Shown here: positions 16,289 to 26,573 of the stretch, one piece after another
Layout: each line of letters opens with the position of its first letter
Numbering within the stretch: the first letter of the stretch is position 1
NCBI RefSeq assembly: GCF_003522965.1
Contig: NZ_CP031513.1
Location: 1,488,001-1,552,000 of the forward strand
DNA: 64,000 nt
Source: Bombilactobacillus bombi
GTDB taxonomy: Bacteria > Bacillota > Bacilli > Lactobacillales > Lactobacillaceae
Reading direction: 5' to 3'
Position numbers and translations under genes: made by a program
The notes under the pieces: model-generated
Seen by the model: only the letters and a program-made list of their open reading frames with translations
Database searches by the model: none
Told to the model about the DNA's origin: nothing

Positions 16289-18140
16289 CCCAATCACCTC
16301 CAGTTTCACTAGGATCATAAGGAAGTGAAATATAAAAAGTTGAACCCTGATTTTCCATACTATTGACCCAAACGTGACCACCTTGAGCTTCAACAACCTC
16401 TTTCGAAATTGATAAACCTAAACCCGTTCCTCCTTGTTTGCGCGAACGAGCTTTATCCACACGATAAAAGCGATCAAAGACTTTTTTCAAGTCCTTGCGC
16501 GGAATACCTAAACCTTGATCAGTAATACTTAAAATAATATAACGTTGCGTATCGATTAAACGACAAGTAATTGTTCCCCCATCCGGTGAATATTTCAGTG
16601 CATTATTCATAATATTATCAATTGCCTGCGTCATTTTATCGGGATCAATTTCTACCCATAAATCTTTTTTAGTAAAAATACGTTTAATTGTATATTTCTT
16701 AGCTTTTGTTGATTTTTCATGGTTGTTCTTAATTAACATATCAAACCGATCTAAAATAAAATTAAAAAATTCATTAAAATTGACTAACTCAACATTAATT
16801 TTGGCTGTACCTTGATCAAAACGCGACAAATCTAACAACGAATTAACCATACGAATCATTCGCTCAGTCTCATCTTGAGTTACTTTCAAAAATCTTGGTG
16901 CTAATTGGGGATCTTGCCAAGCACCATCATTAAGAGTTTCAATATAACTCCGTAAACTGGTTAACGGTGTCCGCAATTCATGTGAAACATTAGATACAAA
17001 TTGGCGCCGATCACGATCAATCTTTTGTTGCTCCGTCACATCATGCAAAACACAAATAATTCCGGTCACAAAGCCTGTAGTCCGTTTAATTAATGAAAAG
17101 TCCGCCTGCAAAATCAAACTGTCACCATCACTATCAACTTCTGGCTCAATTATGCGCTCATCTTGATTAGCTAATAAATCATCAAAAGATACTTCTGGGC
17201 TAATTTCTAGTAAATCTACCAGCGGCTGTGATAAGGCTGACTTTCGATCCACATTTAAAAATGACTGTGCAGCCTCGTTAATAATAGTTATTTTGCCATG
17301 GCGATCAGTCGCTACAACACCATCTGTCATTTGGGTTAATACACTATCTAGACGATTGCGCTCAGCATCAGAATTTTCTTGTTCTTCTTCGACTCGGACA
17401 GAGAGATTATTGACAGCAACTGCCAGTTGACCTAGCTCATCTTCACTATATACACGCACTTGCCCTGAATAATCACCATTAGCCATTCTAATAGCCTGCT
17501 TGCGCATTTCGGCGATAGGCCGCGTAATTGCACGCGCAACCACAATAGAAATCAAAGCACCTAATAAACCTGCAACTAAAGAGGCTACAAAAAAGATAAA
17601 CACAATGCTATTTATGCTCTTATAGACTTGATCCATGTCTGCCCGAATATAAACCGCACCAACAACTGTATTACTGTCACCATTTGAACTAATTAATGGT
17701 GTAATGGACAGATAATAACTACCATCGCGATCATTATGCGAAATCTGCGTTCTTTTGCGTCCAGAGTAGATAACATCTTTAATCTGAGAATTAGTAGTAC
17801 GCTGTCCCACCATATTTTGACTATTATTGTTGCGAACAGCGATAATCTTGCCTTGACTATCCACTACTTCAATATCAGAATTTTGAATTGTACTAATATC
17901 GTTAATTGTGGTTCGAATATTGCGCCGCGAACGTGCTGAGGAACTGGACAAATTATTAGCTAGTGAAGTTGTTACATAAGATGGCAACTGGACTTGTGCT
18001 TCAAAGCTTTCAATATTTTGTTGTTCTAAGCGATGCACAAAATAGGCCCCAATAATTTCAATAGTAATAAGCAGTAGCAACATAAAAATGGCTGCTATTT
18101 TAAATTGAATAGAACTAAAAAATTTAATCTTGTTATTCAC
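16275..18140 (-). CDS. walK: WalK/YycG sensor histidine kinase
   Basis: Essential cell-wall sensor kinase of 621 residues starting at GTG 18140 (GGAG nine bases upstream). It has two membrane helices (about 10-32 and 182-205) flanking an extracytoplasmic sensor domain, then HAMP (about 205-260), PAS (about 265-370), HisKA with SNVSHELRTPL (about 390) and HATPase with the G-box GGTGLGL (about 575). It phosphorylates WalR to control autolysin and wall genes. All motifs are intact. Confidence 0.97.
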   Translation of the reverse strand: MNNKIKFFSSIQFKIAAIFMLLLLITIEIIGAYFVHRLEQQNIESFEAQVQLPSYVTTSLANNLSSSSARSRRNIRTTINDISTIQNSDIEVVDSQGKIIAVRNNNSQNMVGQRTTNSQIKDVIYSGRKRTQISHNDRDGSYYLSITPLISSNGDSNTVVGAVYIRADMDQVYKSINSIVFIFFVASLVAGLLGALISIVVARAITRPIAEMRKQAIRMANGDYSGQVRVYSEDELGQLAVAVNNLSVRVEEEQENSDAERNRLDSVLTQMTDGVVATDRHGKITIINEAAQSFLNVDRKSALSQPLVDLLEISPEVSFDDLLANQDERIIEPEVDSDGDSLILQADFSLIKRTTGFVTGIICVLHDVTEQQKIDRDRRQFVSNVSHELRTPLTSLRSYIETLNDGAWQDPQLAPRFLKVTQDETERMIRMVNSLLDLSRFDQGTAKINVELVNFNEFFNFILDRFDMLIKNNHEKSTKAKKYTIKRIFTKKDLWVEIDPDKMTQAIDNIMNNALKYSPDGGTITCRLIDTQRYIILSITDQGLGIPRKDLKKVFDRFYRVDKARSRKQGGTGLGLSISKEVVEAQGGHVWVNSMENQGSTFYISLPYDPSETGGDWDATL

Positions 18141-18181
18141 TACTTACTTCTCCAACTATCATTTTTGTTACACAGCTAACT

Positions 18182-18892
18182 TTAATCTTCGTTATTATCG
18201 GTTTTTAAATAATAACCAACACCTCGTCGTGTAATTAAATATTCTGGATGACTAGGGTCTGTTTCAATTTTTTCTCGTAATCGCCGCACAGTAACGTCCA
18301 CTGTCCGTACATCCCCAAAATAATCATAGCCCCAAACAGTTTGTAAAAGATTTTCTCGTGTCATTACTTGTCCTAAATGTTGAGCCAAATAATATAAAAG
18401 CTCAAATTCACGATGTGTTAATTCGATCTCTTTACCGTTTTTAGTTATGGTATAAGCATCAGGTAAAATGATTAAATCACCTACTTGAATATTGGAGCTA
18501 GTTTCTTCATTATTATTATCCAAATTAACCTTTTGCCGACGCAAATTAGCTTTGACTCGAGCAACCAATTCACGATTAGAAAACGGCTTAGTTACATAAT
18601 CATCAGCGCCCATTTCCAAGCCTAAAACCTTGTCCAACTCCGAATCCTTAGCAGTCAGCATAATAATTGGTGTGTCTTTGGTTTTACGCACTTGACGAGC
18701 TACTTCTAATCCATCAATTTTAGGCAGCATCAAATCTAAAATAATTAAATCCGGATTTTCTTGCTCTACTTTGTCTAAAGCATCTTCGCCGTCGAAAGAA
18801 ATTTCGGTTTCGTATCCTTCTTTTTCTAAATTATATTTGATAATATCTGTGATTGGTTTTTCATCATCAACAATTAAAATTTTATTTGCCAT
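18182..18892 (-). CDS. walR: WalR/YycF response regulator
   Basis: An OmpR-family regulator of 236 residues: receiver domain (about 1-120, Asp in [10 protein letters not shown] near 53, Lys in YVTKPF) and a winged-helix DNA-binding domain (about 135-232, ending RRGVGYYL). It binds TGTWAH-N5-TGTWAH sites; one sits upstream of apf at 11145. It is the first gene of the wal operon. A -10 TATACT lies about 40 bases upstream and GGAGG precedes the start. Confidence 0.97.
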   Translation of the reverse strand: MANKILIVDDEKPITDIIKYNLEKEGYETEISFDGEDALDKVEQENPDLIILDLMLPKIDGLEVARQVRKTKDTPIIMLTAKDSELDKVLGLEMGADDYVTKPFSNRELVARVKANLRRQKVNLDNNNEETSSNIQVGDLIILPDAYTITKNGKEIELTHREFELLYYLAQHLGQVMTRENLLQTVWGYDYFGDVRTVDVTVRRLREKIETDPSHPEYLITRRGVGYYLKTDNNED

Positions 18893-18958
18893 ATAGGTAA
18901 ATTTACCTCCTTGGTATAAGTTCAGTATACTATCTTCTAGAAAATTCTGAAAATAAAG

Positions 18959-18987
18959 TTGCCACTTTTTTAAAATTATGCTATTAT
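18959..18987 (+). promoter_or_regulatory. Promoter of tRNA-Lys
   Basis: TTGCCA, a 17-base spacer and TATTAT lie 18 bases before the tRNA 5' end. Confidence 0.6.
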
Positions 18988-19004
18988 ATTTCCTGTACTT
19001 AATT

Positions 19005-19077
19005 GGGTGGTTAGCTCAGCTGGCAGAGCAACGGACTCTTAATCCGTGGGTCCAGGGTTCGATCCCCTGACCACCCA
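19005..19077 (+). tRNA. tRNA-Lys(CTT)
   Basis: A 73-base cloverleaf. The acceptor arms GGGTGGT and ACCACCC pair fully. The D-arm is TAGCTCAGCTGGCAGAGCA-like, the anticodon loop CTCTTAA carries CTT, and the T-arm has GGTTCGATCC. The discriminator is A and no CCA is encoded. It is an isolated gene with its own promoter and terminator. Confidence 0.96.
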
Positions 19078-19088
19078 CTAATTATTAA

Positions 19089-19131
19089 GAAGCCGATATA
19101 CAACTTTTGATAATTGTATATCGGCTTTTTT
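19089..19131 (+). terminator. Terminator after tRNA-Lys
   Basis: AAGCCGATATACAA pairs with TTGTATATCGGCTT and is followed by a T-run. Confidence 0.9.
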
Positions 19132-19296
19132 AGTGTCTAAATTAAAGCCATTAAAATTAGGGATATCCCCTTAGATGGTGCCTATTTATTTAGACTTTTT
19201 AATATTCTATTATTTTTAATTTTGTTATCATTGCCTCTTTAATAATATTGTGAGAAAATATTAATATTATTAATGGAATGGTGAGGAAAACTTGCA

Positions 19297-20730
19297 ATGA
19301 AGAAAAAATTATTATTAATTTTTAGTATGCTGTTTTTCTGGACAATTTTGGGACCAACCAATTTAGTTCAAGCACAAAAAGTCTATCAGATTGGAACTGA
19401 CGTTACTTACCCGCCCTTTGAGTTTGCCAATAAAAATAATCAATATGTCGGTATTGATATTGATATTATCAAGGCTATTGCCAAAGAAGAAGGTTTTAAA
19501 GTTCAAATTAAATCAGTTGGTTTCAATGCTGCTGTTCAGTCCATGGAAGCAGGTCAATTAGATGGTGTTATTGCAGGGATGACGATGACTCCTGAACGAA
19601 AAGTTAAATTTGATTTTTCTCAACCTTATTTTGATACTGGGATTATCATGGCCGTCGGTAAAAAGAGTAATATTAAATCTTTCACGCAACTACATGGTCA
19701 AAAGGTTGCTGTCAAAACTGGTACTGCTGGCGCGAATTACGCTAATAGTATCAAAAATAAATATGGATTTAAAACGGTCACTTTTGATGACTCTAATAAC
19801 ATGTATCAGGATGTGATTACGGGAAACTCTGTTGCTTGTTTTGAAGATCAACCTGTTATGCAATATGCTATCAAGCAAGGTACACCCTTAAAAATTCCGA
19901 TTAAACCAATCAATAAAAATTCCTATGGTTTTGCGGTCCGTAAGGGACATAATCAAGAATTAATTGCCAAGTTCAACAAAGGCTTAAATAAAATTAAAGC
20001 TAATGGAACTTACGACAAAATTAAAGCTAAATATCTGGGCACTAAAAACCATGCAACACCTAAACAACCTACCGAAGATCGTAGTGTCTGGGGCTTGTTA
20101 AAACAAAACAAAGATGCTTTACTTGGTGGTCTCGGTGAAACTATTTGGCTAACAATAGCAGCCATTTTTTTCGCTACAATCTTTGGAATTATTGTGGGTT
20201 TATTAGGTGTCCTACCAAATAAATTTAGTAATGGCATATCTACTACTATTATTTACATTTTTCGCGGATTACCATTGCTAGTTTTGGCATTATTCATATA
20301 TACCGGCATCCCTAGTTTAACTGGTCAAAAAATTCCTGCCTTTGTAGCCGGAATTATTACTTTGACCTTTAATGAAGGAGCTTATATTGCTGCCTTTGTT
20401 AAAGGCGGTATTGAGGCAGTAGACCCCGGACAAATGGAAGCCGCTCGCAGTCTAGGACTCCCCTTCAGCAAAGCGATGCGGCGCGTTATTCTGCCACAAG
20501 GTATTAAAATTATGATTCCTTCTTTTATCAATCAATTTATTATTACTCTCAAAGATACTTCTATTTTATCAGTTATCGGCATTTTGGAATTAACTCAAAC
20601 TGGTAAAATTATTATCGCCCGCAACTTAGAAGGATTTAAAGTTTGGGCAATTATTGCCATCATTTATTTAATTATTATTACATTATTAACCTGGCTTTCT
20701 AACTGGGTTCAAAGGAGAACTCAATCATGA
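19297..20730 (+). CDS. Polar amino acid ABC transporter, fused binding protein and permease
   Basis: A 477-residue fusion. A signal peptide (about 1-27) is followed by a type-3 substrate-binding domain (about 28-250, with [11 protein letters not shown] and [13 protein letters not shown]) and then a permease domain with about five helices and the EAA loop ([17 protein letters not shown], about 385-400). This fused layout is typical of glutamine/polar amino acid importers (GlnP-like) in lactic acid bacteria. The ATPase start overlaps the stop by 4 bases. Glutamine or glutamate is the likely substrate, by family only. Confidence 0.92.
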   Translation: MKKKLLLIFSMLFFWTILGPTNLVQAQKVYQIGTDVTYPPFEFANKNNQYVGIDIDIIKAIAKEEGFKVQIKSVGFNAAVQSMEAGQLDGVIAGMTMTPERKVKFDFSQPYFDTGIIMAVGKKSNIKSFTQLHGQKVAVKTGTAGANYANSIKNKYGFKTVTFDDSNNMYQDVITGNSVACFEDQPVMQYAIKQGTPLKIPIKPINKNSYGFAVRKGHNQELIAKFNKGLNKIKANGTYDKIKAKYLGTKNHATPKQPTEDRSVWGLLKQNKDALLGGLGETIWLTIAAIFFATIFGIIVGLLGVLPNKFSNGISTTIIYIFRGLPLLVLALFIYTGIPSLTGQKIPAFVAGIITLTFNEGAYIAAFVKGGIEAVDPGQMEAARSLGLPFSKAMRRVILPQGIKIMIPSFINQFIITLKDTSILSVIGILELTQTGKIIIARNLEGFKVWAIIAIIYLIIITLLTWLSNWVQRRTQS

Positions 20731-21464
20731 CTTTAAAAGTTCAAGTAACTAATTTAAATAAAAATTTTGGCACTAATCATGTGTTAAAAAATGTTAATTT
20801 AGATGTTCAGGCAAACGAAGTAGTAGTTATTATTGGTCCTTCGGGATCAGGAAAAAGCACTTTTTTACGAACCCTTAATCGATTAGAAGAGCCAACTTCT
20901 GGATCAATTATAATTGATGGTGTCGATATTGCCACTTCCAATTCCAATATTAATCAAGTACGAGAAAATGTGGGTATGGTTTTCCAGCACTTTAATTTAT
21001 TTAATAATCTTTCTGTCGCCCAAAATATTATGTTGGCGCCGCAAGAATTAAAAAAATTGAATGCTCAAGAAGCGAGCGAAGAAGCACATCGCTTACTAAA
21101 AACCGTTGGTTTAGAAGAAAAATTTGATGCCACCGTCCAATCTTTGTCAGGTGGGCAACAACAGCGAGTTGCTATTGCTCGAGCTTTAGCCATGCATCCC
21201 GATTTAATGTTGTTTGATGAACCAACCAGTGCACTAGATCCTGAAATGGTGGGCGATGTTTTACAAGTTATGAAAAAATTAGCCCAGCAAGGCATGACAA
21301 TGGTTGTAGTAACTCATGAAATGGGCTTTGCCAAAGAAGTAGCTGATCGAGTTTTGTTTTTCGATGATGGTCAAATCTTAGAAGAAGGTACTCCAACACA
21401 AATTTTTAACCATCCACAAAATCCTCGTTTACAAGAATTTCTCAATAAGATATTAAATGTATAA
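20727..21464 (+). CDS. glnQ: Polar amino acid ABC transporter ATPase, GlnQ-like
   Basis: ATPase of 245 residues with Walker [10 protein letters not shown] (about 37-45), Q-loop in VFQHFNLF, signature LSGGQQQR (about 136), Walker [14 protein letters not shown] and H-loop His in VVTHEMGFA. It overlaps the fused binding-protein/permease gene (ATGA) and powers that importer. All motifs are intact. The gene symbol reflects family resemblance. Confidence 0.93.
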   Translation: MTLKVQVTNLNKNFGTNHVLKNVNLDVQANEVVVIIGPSGSGKSTFLRTLNRLEEPTSGSIIIDGVDIATSNSNINQVRENVGMVFQHFNLFNNLSVAQNIMLAPQELKKLNAQEASEEAHRLLKTVGLEEKFDATVQSLSGGQQQRVAIARALAMHPDLMLFDEPTSALDPEMVGDVLQVMKKLAQQGMTMVVVTHEMGFAKEVADRVLFFDDGQILEEGTPTQIFNHPQNPRLQEFLNKILNV

Positions 21465-21467
21465 AAT

Positions 21468-21481
21468 ATTTCCCAGGAAAT
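21468..21481. other. Noc-type binding site, one mismatch
   Basis: ATTTCCCAGGAAAT differs at one base from the B. subtilis Noc site ATTTCCCGGGAAAT. It lies between glnQ and the terminator. Confidence 0.4.
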
Positions 21482-21482
21482 A

Positions 21483-21514
21483 AAAAACGGCATCTATGAT
21501 AGATGTCGTTTTTA
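21483..21514. terminator. Bidirectional terminator
   Basis: AAAAACGGCATCTA pairs with TAGATGTCGTTTTT. It separates convergent glnQ and the DUF975-like gene. Confidence 0.9.
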
Positions 21515-22261
21515 TTATTCTTCAATACTGCTTAATTTGGCTGTCAAATCTTTATAGAACGCTGCGTATGTGGCATTCTTGTAAGGTATTAACCAAATTG
21601 AGCCTAATCCTAAAACAATCCAATTTAATATTTCCCAACCTAAAAAACTTAATTGTAAAATAAATAATCGCCATTTGCGGCCATTCATTAGCTTGCGACT
21701 ACGCGTAATACAATCAAAATAATTAACATCACTATTAGGATTAGCATCTACAGCATCTTTAAAGATATAAGATGCCTGTGAGTAAGAATAGTTCTTAACA
21801 ATTCCTGGAACAATCAGTAAAAGAGCCCACAAAAAAATAAAAATACGTTTCAAAATTTCAATTACTAGAGCTCCTATAAAATATCGTTTGCTAAAAACAG
21901 AGAAAGAATCACGTAAAATTGTTTGGGGCTGTTCTTTAGTCCTTAACCAATCAATCGTAGTAAACATAATACTCATATTAATTAGTCCTACTACAAAATT
22001 CCAGATAATACCACCGCTATTAGAACCGGTTTTTGACATATTATTCATTTCCGAAGTGAACTGTCCACTATCTGGTCTAGAAACTAAATATGATATCAAT
22101 GCTATCAATATACTGATAATAATAATCAGTACTATTCGACCGATAATTCCTAGCACAATTGGGAATAGATTCAATTTAATAGCCGTTTTCCAATTACCTC
22201 GATAAAGTTCTTTCACTTCTTGTTTGAGTTCTGCACGCGTTTTTAACCGATCATTATCCAT
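21515..22261 (-). CDS. DUF975-like integral membrane protein
   Basis: A 248-residue protein with about five hydrophobic segments. ATG 22261 is chosen because GGAGGAGG lies eight bases upstream; an in-frame TTG sits on the ribosome site itself. The opening (RAELKQEVKELYRGNWKTAI) and the overall pattern resemble DUF975 membrane proteins of lactobacilli, for which I know no firm function. Monocistronic, convergent to the glutamine transporter. Confidence 0.7.
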   Translation of the reverse strand: MDNDRLKTRAELKQEVKELYRGNWKTAIKLNLFPIVLGIIGRIVLIIIISILIALISYLVSRPDSGQFTSEMNNMSKTGSNSGGIIWNFVVGLINMSIMFTTIDWLRTKEQPQTILRDSFSVFSKRYFIGALVIEILKRIFIFLWALLLIVPGIVKNYSYSQASYIFKDAVDANPNSDVNYFDCITRSRKLMNGRKWRLFILQLSFLGWEILNWIVLGLGSIWLIPYKNATYAAFYKDLTAKLSSIEE

Positions 22262-22425
22262 TACCTGTTCCTCCTCCAAGCGACTATGACCTCTAAAAGT
22301 AATTAAATTATACCATTATTAACCTCAGCTAGCCTTAAAAACTTTGATTCTTATGCTAAATTGGCTCTACATTAGTATTCTTTTTTGCGATATAATTATT
22401 GCATCTTAAATAAAGGAGGAGAAAT

Positions 22426-23544
22426 ATGTTTTTTCGCGCATTAAGCAAGCAAACCATCCGTAAACTAGTTACATATGGTTTGCTTTTATTGGGAACTGAG
22501 ATTGGTTATTTGACAGCAGCTAACATAAACGTAGTGCAAGCTGATGTTAATTTTGTTACCAGTCAAGTGACCTTTACAGACACCCCCCTAGCAGGTGTGG
22601 TCACAGTCAAAAATCAGGCAGCACCACTTTATAATGATCAAGGTCAACAAATTGCTGATCGAATTTTAATACCTCATTCTGCTTGGAGAACTGTACTTTT
22701 ACATGTTAGCAGTGATGGTCACAAATATTACCAAGTGTCCACCCATGAATATATTGCCTATGATCAAGTAACATTTCAATCAGGGAATGTTGACGGTACT
22801 GCTCATCCGCTAGAAAACGAAATGAAACCAGGTTCTGGTAATGCTGACGTCTGTATTATCAAAGGCAGTGGTGTCACCTTGTATAACGGTTATGGAGCCA
22901 ATGCTGTCAGTTCAGGAAGAACTTTAGCAAGTGGCAGTGCTTGGAAAGTTTTAAACCATGTTTACGCTAATGGCCACTATTGGTATGAAGTGGGCGACAA
23001 TGCTTGGGTAAATGAAAGTTTTATTGTTGTGATTCATGCAGATGACTATCAACCAGCTGTCCATTTACAAAACGTTCCTTTAATTGCACAACGCCCCGAA
23101 TTACCTAATGGTTGTGAAATCACCGCAGTTACTATGATGCTTCAATATGCGGGTGCTAAAGTTGATAAGATGCAATTAGCTCGTGAAATGCCCCGTAGTA
23201 AAAATCCTAATTATGGATACATTGGTGATCCTTGGAATGGTACTGGAGTAACAATTTTCCCACCTGCGCTCATGCGCTTAGTCCAAAATTATACTCCTAA
23301 CCACACTGCCAAAGATTTAACTGGATTGGGCTTTGATGCAATTAAGTATCAATTAGGTCTAGGACATCCGGTTGTTACTTGGAATACAATGCATGGTTTT
23401 CCTTACCATGCCTTAGTAATAACTGGTTATGATAACCAGTATGTTTATTACAATGATTGTTGGACCAATAAACGTTCTAGTTGGTCTATTAATTCTTTTG
23501 TTAATAATTGGAATAGCCAGGCTCAAAGAGCTATCAGCTATTAA
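22426..23544 (+). CDS. Secreted SLAP-domain protein with C39-like peptidase domain
   Basis: A 372-residue exported protein. The signal region is about 1-42. Two SLAP-like cell-surface repeats cover about 58-115 and 135-200 (APLYNDQGQQIADRIL, then YYQVSTHEYI). A YvpB-like cysteine-peptidase domain (about 212-370) shows Cys in NGCEITAVTMML, His in PYHALVITGY and Asp in YYNDCW. GGAGG precedes the start. SLAP domains anchor proteins to the wall of lactobacilli. Target unknown. A related but frameshifted protein follows 14 bases later. Confidence 0.82.
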   Translation: MFFRALSKQTIRKLVTYGLLLLGTEIGYLTAANINVVQADVNFVTSQVTFTDTPLAGVVTVKNQAAPLYNDQGQQIADRILIPHSAWRTVLLHVSSDGHKYYQVSTHEYIAYDQVTFQSGNVDGTAHPLENEMKPGSGNADVCIIKGSGVTLYNGYGANAVSSGRTLASGSAWKVLNHVYANGHYWYEVGDNAWVNESFIVVIHADDYQPAVHLQNVPLIAQRPELPNGCEITAVTMMLQYAGAKVDKMQLAREMPRSKNPNYGYIGDPWNGTGVTIFPPALMRLVQNYTPNHTAKDLTGLGFDAIKYQLGLGHPVVTWNTMHGFPYHALVITGYDNQYVYYNDCWTNKRSSWSINSFVNNWNSQAQRAISY

Positions 23545-23558
23545 AAGTGAGGAAGAAA

Positions 23559-24793
23559 ATGAATAAAAAATTATTTTCCAGTATTGTAATTGGAGCTAGT
23601 CTTTTTAGTAGTTTAGCTTTCAATTCTAATAATACTCAAGCAAAAACTGTAACTCCAAAACCAGGTATTGTTACAACAGTTAGATTAGCACACTTATATG
23701 ATGATGATGGCAATCTTATTTCCGATCGAGTTTTACTAGCCAATACCCCTTGGAGAAGCGGAGATTATATCCAAATCCCCAACGTGGGCAACTTTTATCA
23801 AGTATCAACCCATGAATTTGTTAAAGAAGAAGACGTCAATTTCCAGCATGGACAAGCTGCTAAAGGCGTAGTTTGGGCAGGAAATAACGGCGCCATTGAA
23901 TAAGTTATATTAATAATCAATATCAAGCAACAGCTAATAAATTAGCTCCTAATAGTGCTTGGCAATATAGCTATACTGATAATGCAAAAGGCAAAACCTG
24001 GTATCAGGTAGCCAATAATACCTGGATTAATAGTGATGATGTAGCGACACCAAAATATACTAATCCAGATGGTTGGTATCCAATCCATAATACTCAAATC
24101 AGCCAGCAACAAAAAGCTGGATATGATTTGTACAATGGCGTTGAAGGCATTAAGGTCTACAAAGTCAGACAATTCTTTGGTCTTTCTAATGCTCATACTA
24201 TCTATGACAGCAATGTAATTTCTCGTGTGCGTAATTGGCAAGCCAATCATGGATTACCAGCAACCGGAATTGTCGATTATAATACCTGGACACATATGGG
24301 ATTCAGCGGCAAGGATTGGTACGATATTGATAATTACGTTGCACCATTAAGAACTAACATAAATAGTACTCGCAATGACCACATAGAAGCCATGATTGCT
24401 CAAGCTAAAGAATATTTAGGAAAACCTTGGATTTCGGGAGCCGCATCCTCTCCTGCTTATGGTGTTGATTGTTCTGGCTTAGTTACACAAGCTTTATACG
24501 CATCTGGTATTGATCCGCAACCGACAAGTAACATTCAACATGCCCAACCGGGAAATGAATGGAATTGCCAACGACTTTACAGTAGTCCCTATGTCCATAG
24601 TGTTGCCTACTCACAAAGATTACGCGGAGATTTAATCTTCTATCAAAGTCCTTATGATGGTAGTATTTGGCATGTAGGAATCTACCTTGGCAATAACGAA
24701 GTTCTTGATTCGTGGCCAAATTCTGTTGCTGTTCGCCCTATTACCAATAGTCAAAGAAATATTGTTGCTAAAGTTGGACGTGTCTTCTACTAA
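23559..24793 (+). pseudogene. Frameshifted SLAP / NlpC-P60 cell-wall hydrolase
   Basis: The N-terminal frame (ATG 23559 to TAA 23903) encodes a signal peptide and one SLAP domain (LYDDDGNLISDRVLLANTPW). The continuation is in another frame from about 23906: a second SLAP repeat (NKLAPNSAW, TWYQVANNTWI), a peptidoglycan-binding-like domain (VRNWQANHGLPATGIVDY) and an NlpC/P60 domain with Cys in GVDCSGLV and His in WHVGIYLG. A single-base shift near 23900 would restore one protein of about 410 residues. It is thus a broken gene or a sequencing error. The C-terminal half alone has no signal peptide. Confidence 0.82.
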
Positions 24794-24796
24794 AAA

Positions 24797-24833
24797 CTCA
24801 AAAACCTAAGACTCTTTTGTCTTAGGTTTTTTA
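24797..24833 (+). terminator. Terminator after the NlpC/P60 gene
   Basis: AAAACCTAAGAC pairs with GTCTTAGGTTTT and is followed by T residues. Confidence 0.9.
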
Positions 24834-25044
24834 AATATCCAAATAATTTAATGCGTGTTTATAATATACAACTGGGAAGGTTCTATCCAAGTTAATATCA
24901 GCAAATTTCTTTTTTACTATTATGAACTACATAATTATATTTAAAAAAACCTCTAGCAATGCAAGTAACATTTTAATAATTTATTTAATATTTAATTGAT
25001 TGAACTGGCCTGACATTTTTAAAAATAAACAATTTTCTACTTAT

Positions 25045-25058
25045 ATTTCCCGGGAAAT
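25045..25058. other. Noc-type binding site (perfect)
   Basis: ATTTCCCGGGAAAT matches the published B. subtilis nucleoid-occlusion Noc consensus exactly. It lies in gene-free DNA. Confidence 0.65.
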
Positions 25059-25689
25059 ATTTTAATAATAATTGAAATAAAAATTATATTTTCCAAAGAT
25101 AAATAGATGGTCATCTAAAATTAATTATAATAGTTTTATACATCATAATATAATGGTACGTTTTAATAGCTTGATATTTTTTTGCAAATCAGCTGCCAAT
25201 TCATAATTGCATATTCAATGTTAGCTACACATTAAGTGAGTCACTTTTATTTTATAGTTATTGTTATTTTCTATTAGTGATTATTTGCACAAAATTAGCG
25301 ATTGGGGCTGCTTTTTTACCAATATTAAAATCATCAATACCAACTTTTTAAAATTGGCTATTGATGATTTTGACAAGCCTCTTTGTGATATCAGCTTATA
25401 AAACTTAATTTATTAACACTATATATTACTCGAATATGATTACATACTATGTGTAAAATCTCTGAAGACTCACCAAAATCACTGCTTGTTTACTATGCTA
25501 CTAAATTAGCCTTCAACTATTCGATAGGCAATCAACGTATTAACACCTATAATACGCATTTACTTACCTCTAGAGACGTTTAATAATGAGTTGTTATAAA
25601 TTATATGGCGACTTCTAAAAACTAAAATTCGGGCTCTATGAATCATTTTTCAGCATTATAGTTAATTCTATCTTAATTATTAAAATTAA

Positions 25690-25840
25690 ATTAAAAATGT
25701 GTCAATCTTAATTGTAGATTGACACATTAACAAGCAGAAGGACCTTTATTATTTAATTTTAAAGGAAATAGGAGAGGTTCAATGTCACCTAAAATAGTCC
25801 TTCGCACAAGTATTGAGTGCTACTCTCGAATACTTGTCTT
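25690..25840 (-). ncRNA. Candidate small regulatory RNA
   Basis: On the minus strand a promoter (TTGCAA 25870-25865, 16 bases, TAAAAT 25848-25843) leads into about 150 bases that can fold as a three-way junction. P1 pairs ACAAG (about 25842-25838) with CTTGT (25734-25730), P2 pairs ACAAGTATT with AATACTTGT (25837-25829 with 25814-25806), and P3 pairs GTCCTTC arms (25805-25797 with 25743-25734). A terminator follows (stem arms 25727-25716 and 25708-25697, then T-run). The P3 loop carries GAACCTCTCC next to CAT, an exact complement of a Shine-Dalgarno plus ATG. It resembles anti-Shine-Dalgarno sRNAs such as streptococcal csRNAs in logic, not in sequence. Confidence 0.5.
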
Positions 25841-26535
25841 GTATTTTATCCTTTTAAATGAGAATTGCAAGTATTTTTTAATCTTTTATAATTTTAGTGT
25901 AATTTTAAATAAGTATTTATTCCAAAAAGTCTATCATGTTAGTAAAAGCCTCTAAGATCAGCAATCAAATAATTAAAAATTATCATAACTTAAAAGTAGA
26001 TTACAGTTCGATATCTAACATTTATTACAGATACTGGACTACATTTTTTATATTCTTTGATTTTTTTATTATCATACTAATATCATAACTGTATTTTAAA
26101 ACGGAATACTTTTAAATCTATTTAAAAAATTAAATTGAGACTTCCTTTAATAAATATAAGATATTTTCCATAGCATCAACAACACTATTAGATTATTATT
26201 TATTAAATAATTATCAAAATGACTTATCATATAATTAGTCAAAATAAATTAATTTTGTTAATGCATTAAAACATTTTTATCTCCTGTTTAGCTTTCCAAA
26301 AAATAAAAATTATTTCTACAACACTATAGGGATTGAGGATAATAATTATTTTGTTTAAGTTGATTAGTATTTACATGACTGATTGTTTTGAAATTTTATC
26401 ATAAATATAGTTTGGGTTTTATCGTGCACATTAAGCAACCCATCATCTCATTATTAATGATTGTGTTTATCTTTCTTGATAATATACTTGTAAGTTTAGT
26501 ATGACTTGGCAGCGAAAAATAAATTATTTTTATTC

Positions 26536-26573
26536 TATTCTTAAAATATTTCCCGGGAAATATTTTAAGAATA
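26536..26573. repeat. 38-bp perfect palindrome centred on a Noc-type site
   Basis: The central ATTTCCCGGGAAAT (26548-26561) matches the Noc consensus, and the symmetry extends 12 bases on each side without a mismatch. It lies 122 bases from the 3' end of the GtrA-like gene. Confidence 0.65.

Noticed and set aside
16978-16995. TGTGAAACAT resembling half a parS site in walK
   Set aside because: Only one half-site, no palindrome.
21888-22205. 105-codon plus-strand frame
   Set aside because: Antisense to the DUF975-like gene; composition follows the membrane codons of the opposite strand.
25327-25372. Strong inverted repeat in the gene-free region
   Set aside because: Possible terminator, but no gene or promoter is paired with it on either strand, so no function is assigned.
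25782-25955. 57-codon plus-strand frame with a good ribosome site
   Set aside because: Overlaps the candidate sRNA, and the ribosome site is explained as the complement of its loop. The encoded protein has no recognisable feature. Kept only as the alternative reading.
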